Positions 15,528-24,494 of a stretch of DNA of 64,000 nt are shown here, piece by piece; position 1 is the first letter of the stretch; every line of letters begins with the position of its first letter. A program made the position numbers and the translations under genes. Source of the DNA: Bordetella genomosp. 9 (GTDB lineage: Bacteria > Pseudomonadota > Gammaproteobacteria > Burkholderiales > Burkholderiaceae_B); assembly GCF_002119725.1 (NCBI RefSeq), contig NZ_CP021109.1:1116001-1180000 (forward strand), given 5' to 3'. Under the pieces are notes generated by a model that saw only the letters and a program-made list of their open reading frames with translations, was not told the origin of the DNA and did not search any database.

Positions 15528-16589
15528 ATGACGATCTATCCGTGGCTGCGCGACGAATCGCAGCGCGACCTGCGCGAGGAAATGCTGGCGCGGCGCCGCC
15601 GTTGGCTGGTGACCGGCGCGGCGGGGTTCATCGGCTCGAATCTGGTGGAGGCGCTGCTGCGCCTTGGCCAGGATGTGGTCGGCCTGGACAATTTTTCCAC
15701 CGGGCACAGGCACAACCTGGACGAAGTCCGCAGGAACGTCGGGGAGGACCACTGGGCGCGGTTCGCGCTGCATGAGGCCGACATCCGCGACATGGCGGCC
15801 TGCGAACGGGCGGTGGCCGATGCCGATTATGTGCTTCATCAGGCCGCCCTGGGCTCGGTGCCGCGCTCGGTGAAGGATCCCGTGACGTCGCACGAGGTCA
15901 ATGTGTCGGGATTCCTGAATATGCTGGATGCGGCGCGGCGCGCGTCGGTCCGCGGTTTCGTTTATGCCGCGTCCAGCTCCACCTATGGGGACGAGCCCAA
16001 CCTTCCCAAGCGCGAAGACCGGATCGGCAAACCGTTGTCGCCCTATGCGGCCACCAAGCTCGCCAATGAAATCTATGCGGATGTGTACGCGCGCACGTAT
16101 GGATTCGCCGCGACGGGCCTGCGCTATTTCAATGTTTTCGGTCCCCGCCAGGACCCGAACGGGGCCTATGCGGCGGTGATTCCGAAATGGATCGCGGCCA
16201 TGATCGGCGGCACGGCCGTCCATATCAATGGCGATGGCGAGACCAGCCGGGATTTCTGCTTCGTGGGCAATGTCGTGCAGGCCAACCTGCGCGCGGCGTT
16301 GCGCCAGGCGGCCGGGACGAGCGAGGTGTACAACGTGGCGGTTGGCGGCCGCACGACCTTGAACGATCTGTTCGGCATCATCAGAGACGGCCTTGCGCAG
16401 CACGGTTTCGACTATGCGCTGCCGCCCGAATACCGGCCGTTCCGAGAGGGCGACGTGCGTCATTCCCAGGCGGACGTCTCCAAAGCGATGGCCGGGCTCG
16501 GTTATGCGCCGCTGTTCGACCTGCGGCGCGGGATGGAAGAAGCGCTGCCCTGGTATATCGGTTTCCTGACCGCGCGGGCGGCTGCCTGA
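15528..16589 (+). CDS. tviC: UDP-N-acetylglucosaminuronic acid 4-epimerase (TviC/WbpP-type)
   Basis: This short-chain epimerase would convert UDP-GlcNAcA to UDP-GalNAcA, the monomer of Vi-type polymer. It has the NAD motif GxxGxxG (GAAGFIG), the long family signature [13 protein letters not shown], the catalytic Ser in SSSTYG and a Tyr-X3-Lys (YAATK). The C-terminal block GETSRDF is the sugar-nucleotide site typical of WbpP-like enzymes. I place the start at ATG 15528, preceded by AAGGA, because the resulting N-terminus [10 protein letters not shown] mirrors the MxxYxxLR start of TviC and WbpP. An ATG at 15501 would add nine residues. In Salmonella tviC follows tviB directly; here it has moved to the end of the operon. 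Confidence 0.9.
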   Translation: MTIYPWLRDESQRDLREEMLARRRRWLVTGAAGFIGSNLVEALLRLGQDVVGLDNFSTGHRHNLDEVRRNVGEDHWARFALHEADIRDMAACERAVADADYVLHQAALGSVPRSVKDPVTSHEVNVSGFLNMLDAARRASVRGFVYAASSSTYGDEPNLPKREDRIGKPLSPYAATKLANEIYADVYARTYGFAATGLRYFNVFGPRQDPNGAYAAVIPKWIAAMIGGTAVHINGDGETSRDFCFVGNVVQANLRAALRQAAGTSEVYNVAVGGRTTLNDLFGIIRDGLAQHGFDYALPPEYRPFREGDVRHSQADVSKAMAGLGYAPLFDLRRGMEEALPWYIGFLTARAAA

Positions 16590-16601
16590 GAGGTGACGAC
16601 C

Positions 16602-17783
16602 ATGATGCGTTGGCTGCTTGCGGCGTTGGTGTTGTATGGCGGCGCGGCCGCCGCGGATCAATCCTGCGACATCCCGGATACCCGCTGTCCGATCGTCTCG
16701 TCGCTGCTGGCGCAACGGGAGGGCTACGGCCGCGATGCCACCGGCGGGCTCGGCGGCCGGTTTGTGGAGGTTACGTCCGACCGCGATTCGGGGCCTGGAA
16801 CGTTGCGCGAGGCGCTCAAGCATGCCAAGGGTCCGACGTGGATACGGTTCGCGTCGGACATGACGATCGTTCTGGACTCACAGCTGCGCGTGCCGTCGAA
16901 CGTAACGATCGATGGGCGGGGCAGGCGCGTCACGCTGATCGACGATGGGCTGGGCGTCTACGGCAGCCGGAACGTCATTCTGACGCATCTGACGATAGAC
17001 GGGCGGCTGAGCCGGCTCACGCAGGCCGTCAATGTGGCCAATGGCAGCCGCGACGTCTGGGTGGACCACCTGGATCTTTCGCGATTCTCGGACCGGCTGC
17101 TCAATGTGAAGAACGGGTCGACCGATGTGACGGTGTCATGGACGAAATTTCACGATTCCAACAAGGTGATGTTGCTGAACAACATTACCTCGTCCAATCT
17201 CTTCAAGAATTACGAACGCGACGCGATCGCCCGGGTGACGCTGCACCATAACTATTTCTTCAATACGGTGCAGCGCAATCCGCGCGGACAGTTCGGCACA
17301 TTCCATCTATTCAACAATCTCCTGGAGAACTGGGATTTCTACGGCATGAGTTTCAGTTTGGAGGCCCGGGCGCTGATCGAGGGAAATATCTTCAGCAACG
17401 TATCGCGCCGGAACTGCGCCGAGCCCGAGTTCTTTCCGACGGTGGAAGGCATCAATGTGAATTACTGCCGCTACATCCCGGAAGCGCCGGATCGCAGCGC
17501 GTTGCCCAATGGGGAATCCGACCGCCGCAACTATGAGAAATCCCACGCCAGGTATGGCTACAGGCACGATTTCAAGGCGGCTTTGCGTTTGAGGGACAAC
17601 CTGTACCTGGGTGACGCGAAGCCTGTGTTGCAGGACTATCGGCCCGACGCGGTCCCGGCGCCGCCGTATTGCTACAGCTATGAACGGCCGACGCCCGAGC
17701 TGGCGGAAAAAATCCGCCGGCTGGCGGGGAATGTGGCAGAAGCCCCGCCTGCGATAACGCGCAGCGGGGCGGGGTGCCGCTAG
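16602..17783 (+). CDS. Secreted polysaccharide lyase family 1 (pectate-lyase fold), probable capsule lyase
   Basis: The 393-residue protein begins with a signal peptide (MMRWLLAALVLYGGAAAA, then D) and continues as a parallel beta-helix of the pectate lyase C family. The family blocks are present: VWVDHLDLSRF, SDRLLNVKNGSTDVTVSW, FHDSNKVMLL and VTLHHNYFFNTVQRNPRGQFG. The Arg of RNPR occupies the catalytic-base position and Asp in SDRLLNV a calcium-ligand position. Vi polymer is alpha-1,4-linked galactosaminuronic acid, chemically like pectate, so a lyase ending the operon would cut the operon's own product. I recall a Vi lyase named VexL from an Achromobacter Vi locus but cannot verify that here. 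The ATG at 16602 has GAGAGG nearby; the tviC gap is 12 bp. Confidence 0.85.
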   Translation: MMRWLLAALVLYGGAAAADQSCDIPDTRCPIVSSLLAQREGYGRDATGGLGGRFVEVTSDRDSGPGTLREALKHAKGPTWIRFASDMTIVLDSQLRVPSNVTIDGRGRRVTLIDDGLGVYGSRNVILTHLTIDGRLSRLTQAVNVANGSRDVWVDHLDLSRFSDRLLNVKNGSTDVTVSWTKFHDSNKVMLLNNITSSNLFKNYERDAIARVTLHHNYFFNTVQRNPRGQFGTFHLFNNLLENWDFYGMSFSLEARALIEGNIFSNVSRRNCAEPEFFPTVEGINVNYCRYIPEAPDRSALPNGESDRRNYEKSHARYGYRHDFKAALRLRDNLYLGDAKPVLQDYRPDAVPAPPYCYSYERPTPELAEKIRRLAGNVAEAPPAITRSGAGCR

Positions 17784-17798
17784 ATTCTTGCCTTCGCC

Positions 17799-18554
17799 CT
17801 ACCGTTCGCCGGAGTTCGCGGCGCGCCGCTCCCTGGCGCGCCGCGCCATCAGATTCAAGCCTTCGATCAGGGCGGAGAACGCCATGGCGGCGTAGACGTA
17901 TCCCTTGGGAACGTGCGCGCCGAACCCTTCCGCGATCAGCGTCATGCCGATCATGAGCAGGAAGCCGAGGGCCAGCATGACCACCGTGGGATTGCGCTGG
18001 ATGAAGCGGGCCAGGGGGGCGGCCGCGAGCAGCATCACAAGCACGGCCACGATGACGGCGATGAACATGATGGGAATATGTTCGGTCATTCCCACCGCGG
18101 TAATGATGCTGTCGATCGAGAACACCAGGTCGAGCAGCAGGATCTGGCCGATGGCGGCGGCGAAGCCGATCGTGGCCGTCTTGCCCTCGAACATATCGCC
18201 GCCGGGATCCGGGTCGACATGGTGATGGATCTCCTTGGTCGCCTTCCAGACCAGGAACAGACCTCCCGCGATCAGGATAAGGTCGCGCCAGGAAATGCCG
18301 CGTCCGAACACCTCGAACAGCGGCTGAGTCAATTGCACGATAAAGGCCACCGTCCCGAGCAGCGCCAGGCGCAGCACGAGCGCCAGACCGATACCGATGC
18401 GCCGGCCCCGCGCCTGCTGCGATTCGGGCAGCTTGTTGGTCAGGATGGAGATGAAGATCAGGTTGTCGATCCCCAGGACGACTTCCATGGCAACGAGCGT
18501 CGCCAGGGCGATCCAGGCGGCGGGTTGCTGGGCCAGTGACAACAGGTATTCCAT
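17799..18554 (-). CDS. TerC-family integral membrane protein
   Basis: The 251-residue protein has about seven transmembrane helices. It carries the TerC signatures [15 protein letters not shown] near the N-terminus and [17 protein letters not shown] in the middle; the acidic residues in GIDN and SIDS are the conserved metal-site candidates. A His-rich cytoplasmic loop ([11 protein letters not shown]) lies between helices 3 and 4. The family includes manganese exporters and tellurium-resistance-associated proteins, so metal export, possibly Mn2+, is plausible but not shown. It converges with the capsule operon, leaving only 15 bp between stop codons. I see no yybP-ykoY-like leader upstream. 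Confidence 0.85.
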   Translation of the reverse strand: MEYLLSLAQQPAAWIALATLVAMEVVLGIDNLIFISILTNKLPESQQARGRRIGIGLALVLRLALLGTVAFIVQLTQPLFEVFGRGISWRDLILIAGGLFLVWKATKEIHHHVDPDPGGDMFEGKTATIGFAAAIGQILLLDLVFSIDSIITAVGMTEHIPIMFIAVIVAVLVMLLAAAPLARFIQRNPTVVMLALGFLLMIGMTLIAEGFGAHVPKGYVYAAMAFSALIEGLNLMARRARERRAANSGER

Positions 18555-18606
18555 ACGCGCTCTCCGGCTGATGCGACGCGCCGTACGCCGTCGCGACCGC
18601 CCATGA

Positions 18607-18654
18607 TAGAGGGTATTCGCCTTCCGCCCGTAGAGGGTATTCGCCGTCCTGCCC
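18607..18654. repeat. Tandem 15-bp direct repeat, 24-bp period
   Basis: TAGAGGGTATTCGCC occurs at 18607-18621 and again at 18631-18645, each followed by a similar C-rich nonamer or decamer ending GCCCG. It lies upstream of the TerC gene and behind gabT. It is probably a local duplication; no function is evident. Confidence 0.6.
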
Positions 18655-18710
18655 GCGCCGCCCGCGCAGCCTCGCGGGCGCGGGCGGCATCCCTGGCCAT
18701 CGGCGCCGGA

Positions 18711-19973
18711 TCAGCCCTGCAGGCTCGCCTGCAGGATCGCCAATGCTTCTTCGAATACGTCGTCCTGGACGGTCAGCGGGAACAGGAAGCGGATCACGTT
18801 GCCGTACATGCCGCAGGTCAGCAGCAGCAGGCCTTTTTGCAAGGCGCGCTGTTGCACGGCGCCGGCGAACGCCGCGTCGGGCGCCCCCGACGCGTCGGCA
18901 AACTCGACGGCCACCATGGCGCCCAGGCCGCGCACCTCCGCGATTTGCGGCACGTGCGCGCGCATGGCATCCAGTCGCGACCGCAGCCGCTCTCCCAGCG
19001 CGTGCGCGCGTTCGGCCAGGCCTTCTTCGGCGATGACGTCAAGCACCGCGTGGGCGGCAGCCAGCGCCAGGGGATTGCCGGCATAGGTGCTGCCCAGGCC
19101 TCCCGGAGCGGGCGCATCCATGATCTCGGCGCGACCGCAGACGCCGGAAAGCGGCATGCCGCCCGCCAGGCTTTTCGCGAAGGTCATGATGTCCGGCGCG
19201 ACGCCGAAATGTTCCATGGCGAACAGCTTGCCCGTCCGCGCGAAACCGGTCTGCACCTCGTCGGCGACGAGCAATATGCCGTATTGATCGCACAGCGCGC
19301 GCAGTCCCTGCATCAGGGCCACGGGCGCGGGGTTGAATCCGCCTTCGCCCTGCACCGGCTCGATGATGATGGCCGCAACGCGATGGGGATCCACGTCGGT
19401 CTTGAACAGATTCAGGATGGCCTTCAGGGAGTCTGCGTGGGTCACTCCCTGCAAGGCGCTGGGATAGGGAACGTGGTAGACATCGCCCGGGAAGGGGCCG
19501 AAGCCGACCTTATAAGGCGCCACCTTGCCGGTCAGCGCCATCGTCAGCAAGGTGCGGCCATGAAAGGCGCCGCCGAAGGCGATGACCGCCGGACGGCCAG
19601 TGGCCGCGCGGGCAATCTTGACCGCGTTTTCCACCGCCTCGGCGCCGGTGGTGAAGAATGCTGTCTTTTTGGCGTGCGCGCCCGGCGTGGCGGCGTTGAT
19701 CCGCTCCGCCAGGGCCACGTAGGATTCGTAGGGGACGACCTGGTAAGCCGTATGCGTGAACCGCTCCAGTTGCGCCGCGATGGCCTGGGTGACGCGAGGA
19801 TGCCGATGCCCGGTGTTCAGCACGGCGATGCCGGCCGCGAAGTCGATGTAGCGGCGGCCTTCGACGTCCCAGAGCTCGGCGTTCGATGCCCTGTCGGCAT
19901 AGAAAGGGCAGCTTATGGCGATGCCGCGGGGCGTGGCCGCTGCGCCGCGGCGTTGCAGCGATTCGTTGTTCAT
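18711..19973 (-). CDS. gabT: 4-aminobutyrate aminotransferase
   Basis: GabT is a class III PLP aminotransferase of 420 residues that transfers the amino group of GABA to 2-oxoglutarate, giving succinate semialdehyde. Key features are the cofactor-contact TTGAEAVENAVKIAR (108-122), FHGRT (138-141), Asp238 in ADEVQTGFARTG, the PLP lysine Lys267 in MTFAKSLAGG and GSTYAGNPLA. It is divergent from a MocR-type regulator across a 179-bp region with a symmetric operator candidate, the classic gabR-gabT layout. No gabD lies in the window. A related omega-amino acid could be the true substrate. Confidence 0.9.
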   Translation of the reverse strand: MNNESLQRRGAAATPRGIAISCPFYADRASNAELWDVEGRRYIDFAAGIAVLNTGHRHPRVTQAIAAQLERFTHTAYQVVPYESYVALAERINAATPGAHAKKTAFFTTGAEAVENAVKIARAATGRPAVIAFGGAFHGRTLLTMALTGKVAPYKVGFGPFPGDVYHVPYPSALQGVTHADSLKAILNLFKTDVDPHRVAAIIIEPVQGEGGFNPAPVALMQGLRALCDQYGILLVADEVQTGFARTGKLFAMEHFGVAPDIMTFAKSLAGGMPLSGVCGRAEIMDAPAPGGLGSTYAGNPLALAAAHAVLDVIAEEGLAERAHALGERLRSRLDAMRAHVPQIAEVRGLGAMVAVEFADASGAPDAAFAGAVQQRALQKGLLLLTCGMYGNVIRFLFPLTVQDDVFEEALAILQASLQG

Positions 19974-20054
19974 TTCGGTTCTCCCAGGATGGTCGCGCTT
20001 CGCCCGGCGCCCGCGCGGCGCGCGGGGGAGGAAGTCCGGCGCAGTATCATGCGC

Positions 20055-20102
20055 ATTGGTTCTTGGACATAGACCCAGTCGCGCGAAAACGATGGAACCA
20101 AT
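20055..20102. promoter_or_regulatory. Spaced inverted repeat between gabT and MocR gene, candidate operator
   Basis: ATTGGTTC (20055-20062) and GAACCAAT (20095-20102) are perfect complements with centres exactly 40 bp apart, close to four helical turns. They lie between divergent gabT and its MocR-type regulator. GabR-type proteins are domain-swapped dimers that contact half-sites tens of base pairs apart, so the spacing suits them. Inferred, not proven. Confidence 0.5.
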
Positions 20103-20152
20103 TCGCCGTGGGGCGCCGGGGTGCGCCAGCGTGATGGGGCAGGGGAGAGAGC

Positions 20153-21637
20153 TTGGACACCGTCGTAGCCGACTGGCTCAGGGCAGCGCTGGAGAGCCCG
20201 GCAACGGAGCCGACATATCGCAGACTGGTGCGCCTGTTGCAGACCGCGATCCTGCGGGGGCAGCTGACGCCGGGTCTGCGCCTGCCCGCTTCGCGGGTGC
20301 TGGCCGCCGACCTGGGCATCGCCCGCAATACCGCGATCCAGGCCTACGAGCAATTGCAAGCCGAGGGCTATGTCGTATCCAGAACCGGCAGCGGAACCTA
20401 TGTCGCCGAGACCCGGCCGCCCGCTTCGGGGCCGTCGCGTGAAAGGACGCCGCGCCAGCCGGCGGGCGGTATGGGGCTCTCCCGGCGCGGGCGGCGCACC
20501 ATCGAAATGGCAGGCGTATCCCGGGTCCAGTGGGGGGCGTTCATGCCTGGCGTGCCGGACGTGACGGCGTTCCCGGCCCGGCTGTGGAGCCGCCTGCAGA
20601 ACCAGGTCTGGCGGCATGCCCGCCATGAGCTGATGACCTACGCGCCTGGCGGCGGCTATCCCCCGCTGCGCGAGAGCATCGCGACCTACCTGCGGGTGTC
20701 CCGGGCGACCGCCTGTGCGCCGGAGCAGGTCGTCATCACCACCGGCATCCACCAGTCGGTCGACCTCGCGATCCGTCTGCTGTGCGACGTTGGCGACGAG
20801 GTCTGGGTTGAGGATCCGTGCTATTGGGGGCTGCGCAATCTCCTGCTGTCCTCCGGCCTGAAACCGGTGCCCATCCCCGTGGACGCCGAAGGCATCAACC
20901 CGTCGGCCAGACACTTGAAGCGTCCCCCCCGCCTGATCATCTGCACGCCGTCGCACCAGTACCCCCTTGGTTGCGTGATGAGTCTGCAGCGGCGCCGCAT
21001 GCTGCTGGCATACGCGCGCACACACGGATGCTGGATCGTCGAGGACGACTACGACAGCGAATTCCGTTATGGCATCGGTCCGCTGGCCGCCCTGCAGGGG
21101 CTGGACGAGGATGGCCGCGTTATCTACGTCAGCAGCTTCAGCAAGGTGCTGTTCCCCGGCATGCGCGTGGGTTATATGGTTGTCCCGGACTCGATGGCGG
21201 CGCTGTTTGCAAAGGGCAGCGCGGAGCTTTATCGGGAGGGCCAGATGATGACCCAGGCAACGCTGGCGCGCTTCATCGACGGCGGTTATCTCGCATCCCA
21301 CATACGCCGGATGCGCGCGCTGTACCAGCAGCGCCGGGACGCCATATTGGAGGCGATCGGTCAAACCTACGGGAACGGGCTGAGCGTGCATGGGGGAGAA
21401 GCGGGCCTTCATCTGGTCCTTGCGTTGCCGGACGGCGTTGACGATGTGGAGGTAACGCGCCGGGCGGAGGCAGCCGGCATACTGGTGCGTCCGCTCAGCG
21501 GCTACTACGCATCGCCCCGATCCGCGCCGTCAGGTCTTATCCTGGGGTATGGCTGCGTGGCGGCCGAACGCATCGCCTCGTCTTTCGCCACGTTGGCGCG
21601 AGCGATCGGGCCGCGGCCCGGGAAACCACTAGTATGA
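20153..21637 (+). CDS. MocR/GabR-family PLP-dependent transcriptional regulator
   Basis: The 494-residue regulator has an N-terminal GntR-type winged helix (about 18-88, ASRVLAADLGIARNTAIQAYEQLQAEGYVVSRTG region) joined by a linker to an aminotransferase-fold effector domain (about 125-485). The PLP-binding lysine is Lys331 in SSFSKVLFPG. The start is TTG at 20153, with GGGGAGAG a few bases before it. No ATG lies ahead of the helix-turn-helix. It is divergent from gabT, which it probably activates in response to GABA-PLP aldimine. PdxR-like control of vitamin B6 genes is the alternative, but no pdx gene is near. Confidence 0.85.
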   Translation: MDTVVADWLRAALESPATEPTYRRLVRLLQTAILRGQLTPGLRLPASRVLAADLGIARNTAIQAYEQLQAEGYVVSRTGSGTYVAETRPPASGPSRERTPRQPAGGMGLSRRGRRTIEMAGVSRVQWGAFMPGVPDVTAFPARLWSRLQNQVWRHARHELMTYAPGGGYPPLRESIATYLRVSRATACAPEQVVITTGIHQSVDLAIRLLCDVGDEVWVEDPCYWGLRNLLLSSGLKPVPIPVDAEGINPSARHLKRPPRLIICTPSHQYPLGCVMSLQRRRMLLAYARTHGCWIVEDDYDSEFRYGIGPLAALQGLDEDGRVIYVSSFSKVLFPGMRVGYMVVPDSMAALFAKGSAELYREGQMMTQATLARFIDGGYLASHIRRMRALYQQRRDAILEAIGQTYGNGLSVHGGEAGLHLVLALPDGVDDVEVTRRAEAAGILVRPLSGYYASPRSAPSGLILGYGCVAAERIASSFATLARAIGPRPGKPLV

Positions 21638-21876
21638 AAATACGATAAACGGCGATACGCTGTCTCCATATTGACCTGGTCATTGGTGCGGCATGGGTTT
21701 TACGCCGGGGCGCACATCGCGACCAAACCGTGGAGCGCCAGGGGGAGAACGGCAGGCATGGCGGTGAAAGGGGGCGGGGTGAATTCGAGTTTGTATTATT
21801 ATCCTACGGCAGCGCCCCGTACTGCGCCTTTCGACACGCCGCGCGCCCGCGCAATTGACCAGTTTGAAGCAGACTC
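21638..21876. other. Promoter region of the aromatic catabolic operon
   Basis: This 239-bp stretch has no gene. It contains the 20-nt motif AGTTTGTATTATTATCCTAC at 21788-21807 (separate entry). It also holds AATACGATAA at 21639-21648, whose complement TTATCGTATT recurs at 26154-26163 inside the second motif copy upstream of the dioxygenase alpha gene. Confidence 0.5.
21788..21807. promoter_or_regulatory. Motif copy 1 shared by both dioxygenase transcription units
   Basis: AGTTTGTATTATTATCCTAC matches 16 of 20 positions of the sequence at 26143-26162. It ends 69 bp before the GntR gene, compared with 75 bp for the other copy and the alpha-subunit gene. It is probably the operator of the GntR/FCD protein, or an activator site. 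Confidence 0.5.
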
Positions 21877-22620
21877 ATGGCATTCCTGAAGAAAGAACCC
21901 GTTCCCACGCTGCGGCCAGACGCCAACCTGACCGACCGCATCACCGACTTGTTGGCCGCGGAGATCACCGGCGGCCAGTATTCGGTGGGAGAAGTGCTGC
22001 CGCCGGAGCAGATCATCGCCGACCGGCTCAATGTCTCGCGCACCGTGCTGCGTGAAGCGGTGTCCCGGCTGAAGGCGGAAGGGCTGGTGCAGAGCAAGCA
22101 GGGGGTAGGCCTGACGGTCATGATGACTACCCGGCCGGCGGTTCTGCGCATGATGGTGGCCGACGAAGGCGATGCCGAGCAGGTCCTGCGCATCGTGGAA
22201 TTGCGCCGCGGTTTCGAGATCGAGGCGGCAACGCTGGCCGCACAGCGGCGTACCGAGACCGATCTGGCCGCGATGCGCGCCGCGTTGGACGCGATGGCGC
22301 AGGCGATCGCCGACCGCAATGTGGCGGCGGGCGTGGATGCCGACCTGGGATTTCACCGGGCGGTGGCGCAAGCGACCAAGAATGAGCACTACCTGAGCTT
22401 CTTCGATTTTTTGGCCGGCCTGCTGCGGCAGAACCTGCTGGTGTCGCGTTCGCGCTCGGCCAAGCTGGCCGGCCGGGCCAGCCAGGCGCAGCGCGAGCAC
22501 GAAGCGCTGTTCGAGGCCATCGAGGCTGGCGACCCGGAAGCCGCGCGGGATCGCGCCCGCACCCACGTCGAACACACAGAGGCTCGTTTGCGCTCGAGCC
22601 AGGCGCTGGACTGGCATTAG
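21877..22620 (+). CDS. GntR-family (FadR/FCD) transcriptional regulator
   Basis: The 247-residue regulator has an N-terminal winged helix (about 15-80, PPEQIIADRLNVSRTVLREAVSRLKAEGL). A C-terminal all-helical FCD ligand domain spans about 100-235. The FCD metal/ligand residues are suggested by DADLGFHRAVAQAT (Asp, His) and the late REHEALFEAIEAGD. It is the first gene of a co-directional cluster with uniform 34-41 bp gaps, so it is likely autoregulated with the dioxygenase genes. FCD regulators usually respond to organic acids and act as repressors. The ligand is unknown. Confidence 0.88.
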   Translation: MAFLKKEPVPTLRPDANLTDRITDLLAAEITGGQYSVGEVLPPEQIIADRLNVSRTVLREAVSRLKAEGLVQSKQGVGLTVMMTTRPAVLRMMVADEGDAEQVLRIVELRRGFEIEAATLAAQRRTETDLAAMRAALDAMAQAIADRNVAAGVDADLGFHRAVAQATKNEHYLSFFDFLAGLLRQNLLVSRSRSAKLAGRASQAQREHEALFEAIEAGDPEAARDRARTHVEHTEARLRSSQALDWH

Positions 22621-22657
22621 CCGGCCCGGCGCCGCCTATGCCACCGAGGAGACATCG

Positions 22658-23236
22658 ATGCAGACGACCGCCCCCATACAGGCAGCCCCGCAGGACGCAA
22701 CACCGTCCCATCCGGACGCCGATCCCCGGCTGTGGTGGGAGGTCCAGCAGTTCCTGCATTACGAAGCGGATGTACTCGATTCCCGCGACTTCGATACCTG
22801 GCTGACGCTGCTCGACGAGTCCATCGTGTATCGCATGCCGCTGGCGCGCAATGTGCGGCGCGATGCGATGGCGGCGGAATACACAGGTCCCGGCGAAGCC
22901 GCCTGGTTTGACGAAGGCATCGAGACGCTGCGTCAGCGCGTGGCGCAGATCAACACCGGTATCCACTGGGCCGAAGAACCCGCATCGCGCATCTCGCACC
23001 TTGTGACCAACGTGCGGATCACCCGGGTGGATGGGGATGCCGCCGGCGTGCAGCAGGTGGCGGTGCGTTCGCGCTTCCTGGTTTACCAGAACCGGCTGCA
23101 GGGTGAGGTTTCGCTGTTCGTCGGCAAGCGTAACGATGTCCTGAGAAGGGACGGGGCGTCGTGGAAGATTTTGAGCCGCGAGATTCTGCTCGATCAGAAC
23201 GTGCTGCTGTCCAAGGCATTGACGACATTCTTCTAA
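22658..23236 (+). CDS. Aromatic-ring-hydroxylating dioxygenase, beta subunit
   Basis: The 192-residue small (beta) subunit of a Rieske non-haem iron dioxygenase has the cone-shaped NTF2-like fold. Typical pieces are EVQQFLHYEADVLDSRDFDTWLTLL, IVYRMPLARN, RISHLVTNVRI and the C-terminal WKILSREILLDQNVL. It supports alpha-subunit assembly (alpha3beta3) and carries no cofactor. The alpha subunit is encoded 3 kb downstream, after the electron-transfer genes and a dehydrogenase, an unusual separation. A 25-residue Ala/Pro-rich leader precedes the conserved domain. Confidence 0.88.
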   Translation: MQTTAPIQAAPQDATPSHPDADPRLWWEVQQFLHYEADVLDSRDFDTWLTLLDESIVYRMPLARNVRRDAMAAEYTGPGEAAWFDEGIETLRQRVAQINTGIHWAEEPASRISHLVTNVRITRVDGDAAGVQQVAVRSRFLVYQNRLQGEVSLFVGKRNDVLRRDGASWKILSREILLDQNVLLSKALTTFF

Positions 23237-23277
23237 GGCGCTGGGGACATTCATCAAAGCTGGCTGGCAGGGGGGGC

Positions 23278-24456
23278 ATGATGACGAACGCCGAAGTCCA
23301 TACGGCGATTATCGGGGCGGGACATGCCGGCGTTGAGTGCGCCTGCGCCCTGCGCAGCTTAGGCGTGCAGGGACCGATCGCCCTGATCAGCGATGAAGCG
23401 CACGCTCCGTATGAGCGGCCGCCGTTGTCCAAGGCATTGCTGCTGGGCGCCACGGACGTGACGCGCATCGTGCTTCGCAGCGAGGCGGTGTTCGAGAAAC
23501 TCGGCCTGATCAGGATCCAGGGAGATCCGGTCGAGACGCTGGACCCCCGTACGCATACGCTGGGCACCCGGTCCGGCCGCACGCTGCGCTTCGCCCATGC
23601 GGTACTCGCCACGGGTGCGATTGCGCGCGGACTTCCGGGCCTGCAAGGCGAGGGCGTCTACGCCGTGCGCAACGCGGATGACAGTCTGCTGCTGCGCGCC
23701 GCGCTGGCGCCCGGCGGCCGGCTGCTGGTGGTCGGCGGCGGATACCTCGGGCTGGAAGCGGCATCGTCCGCGGCGAAGCTGGGCGTGGCGGTGACCGTGC
23801 TGGAGGCCGCCGACGGCATCATGCCGGGCAAGGTGTCGCCGCTGACCGCGGAGCGTTTCGCCGCGATGCATCGCGGCGCCGGCATCGAGCTCGTGCATGG
23901 CGCCGCCGTGCAGTCCTGGCGGCGGACGGAGGGGCAGTGGCATGCCACCCTGGCCGACGGCCGCGTGTACCGCGCGCCGGCCGTGCTGGTGGCCATCGGC
24001 GCCGTCGCCAATACAAGTCTGGCAGAGCGGGCCGGCATCGCATGCCAGGGCGGCGTCGTGGTCGACGCCGCCTGCCGCACGTCCGCCCCCGATATCTATG
24101 CCGTCGGCGATTGCAGCATCGGCTATCGGCGGGAGCTTGGGCTTTCGATGCGCATCGAAAGCGTACAGAACGCGATGGCGCAGGCGCGTATCGCTGCGTG
24201 CGCCATCGCCGGCAAGGCGCCGACGCCCGAGCGCGTGCCGACGTTCTGGTCCGAGCAGCATGGCTGCCGCCTTCAGATGGCGGGCATGGTGCACCCGGGC
24301 CGGCCCTGCCATGACGAGATGATCGACACGCCGCGCGGCTGGATCGTGGAGCGCCGCCAGGAAGGCCGTCTCGTGGCCGTCGAAGCCGTGGACAGCCCGG
24401 CCGAATTCGTGCGTGCCGTGCAGCGCTTGAACGCCGTATGGCAGGAGCCGGCGTGA
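23278..24456 (+). CDS. Ferredoxin reductase component of the ring-hydroxylating dioxygenase
   Basis: This 392-residue FAD protein is of the BphA4/rubredoxin-reductase type. The FAD-binding GAGHAG follows the N-terminal strand. ERPPLSKALLLG is the family flavin-contact motif, LLVVGGGYLGLEAASSA the NAD(H) fold, and IYAVGDCSIGY the C-terminal flavin contact. It would pass electrons from NADH to the [2Fe-2S] ferredoxin encoded next. I take ATG 23278, preceded by AGGGGGG. An in-frame start at 23161 lies inside the beta-subunit gene. It sits 41 bp after the beta-subunit gene and 38 bp before the ferredoxin. Confidence 0.9.
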   Translation: MMTNAEVHTAIIGAGHAGVECACALRSLGVQGPIALISDEAHAPYERPPLSKALLLGATDVTRIVLRSEAVFEKLGLIRIQGDPVETLDPRTHTLGTRSGRTLRFAHAVLATGAIARGLPGLQGEGVYAVRNADDSLLLRAALAPGGRLLVVGGGYLGLEAASSAAKLGVAVTVLEAADGIMPGKVSPLTAERFAAMHRGAGIELVHGAAVQSWRRTEGQWHATLADGRVYRAPAVLVAIGAVANTSLAERAGIACQGGVVVDAACRTSAPDIYAVGDCSIGYRRELGLSMRIESVQNAMAQARIAACAIAGKAPTPERVPTFWSEQHGCRLQMAGMVHPGRPCHDEMIDTPRGWIVERRQEGRLVAVEAVDSPAEFVRAVQRLNAVWQEPA

Positions 24457-24494
24457 CGCCGGCGTCGTTTTCTTCCGTTGAACGTGGAATCACC

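Noticed and set aside
17742..17770. GCCCCGC/GCGGGGC inverted repeat at the end of the lyase gene as a terminator
   Set aside because: It lies within the coding region, has a 15-base loop and lacks a T run. Too weak to call.
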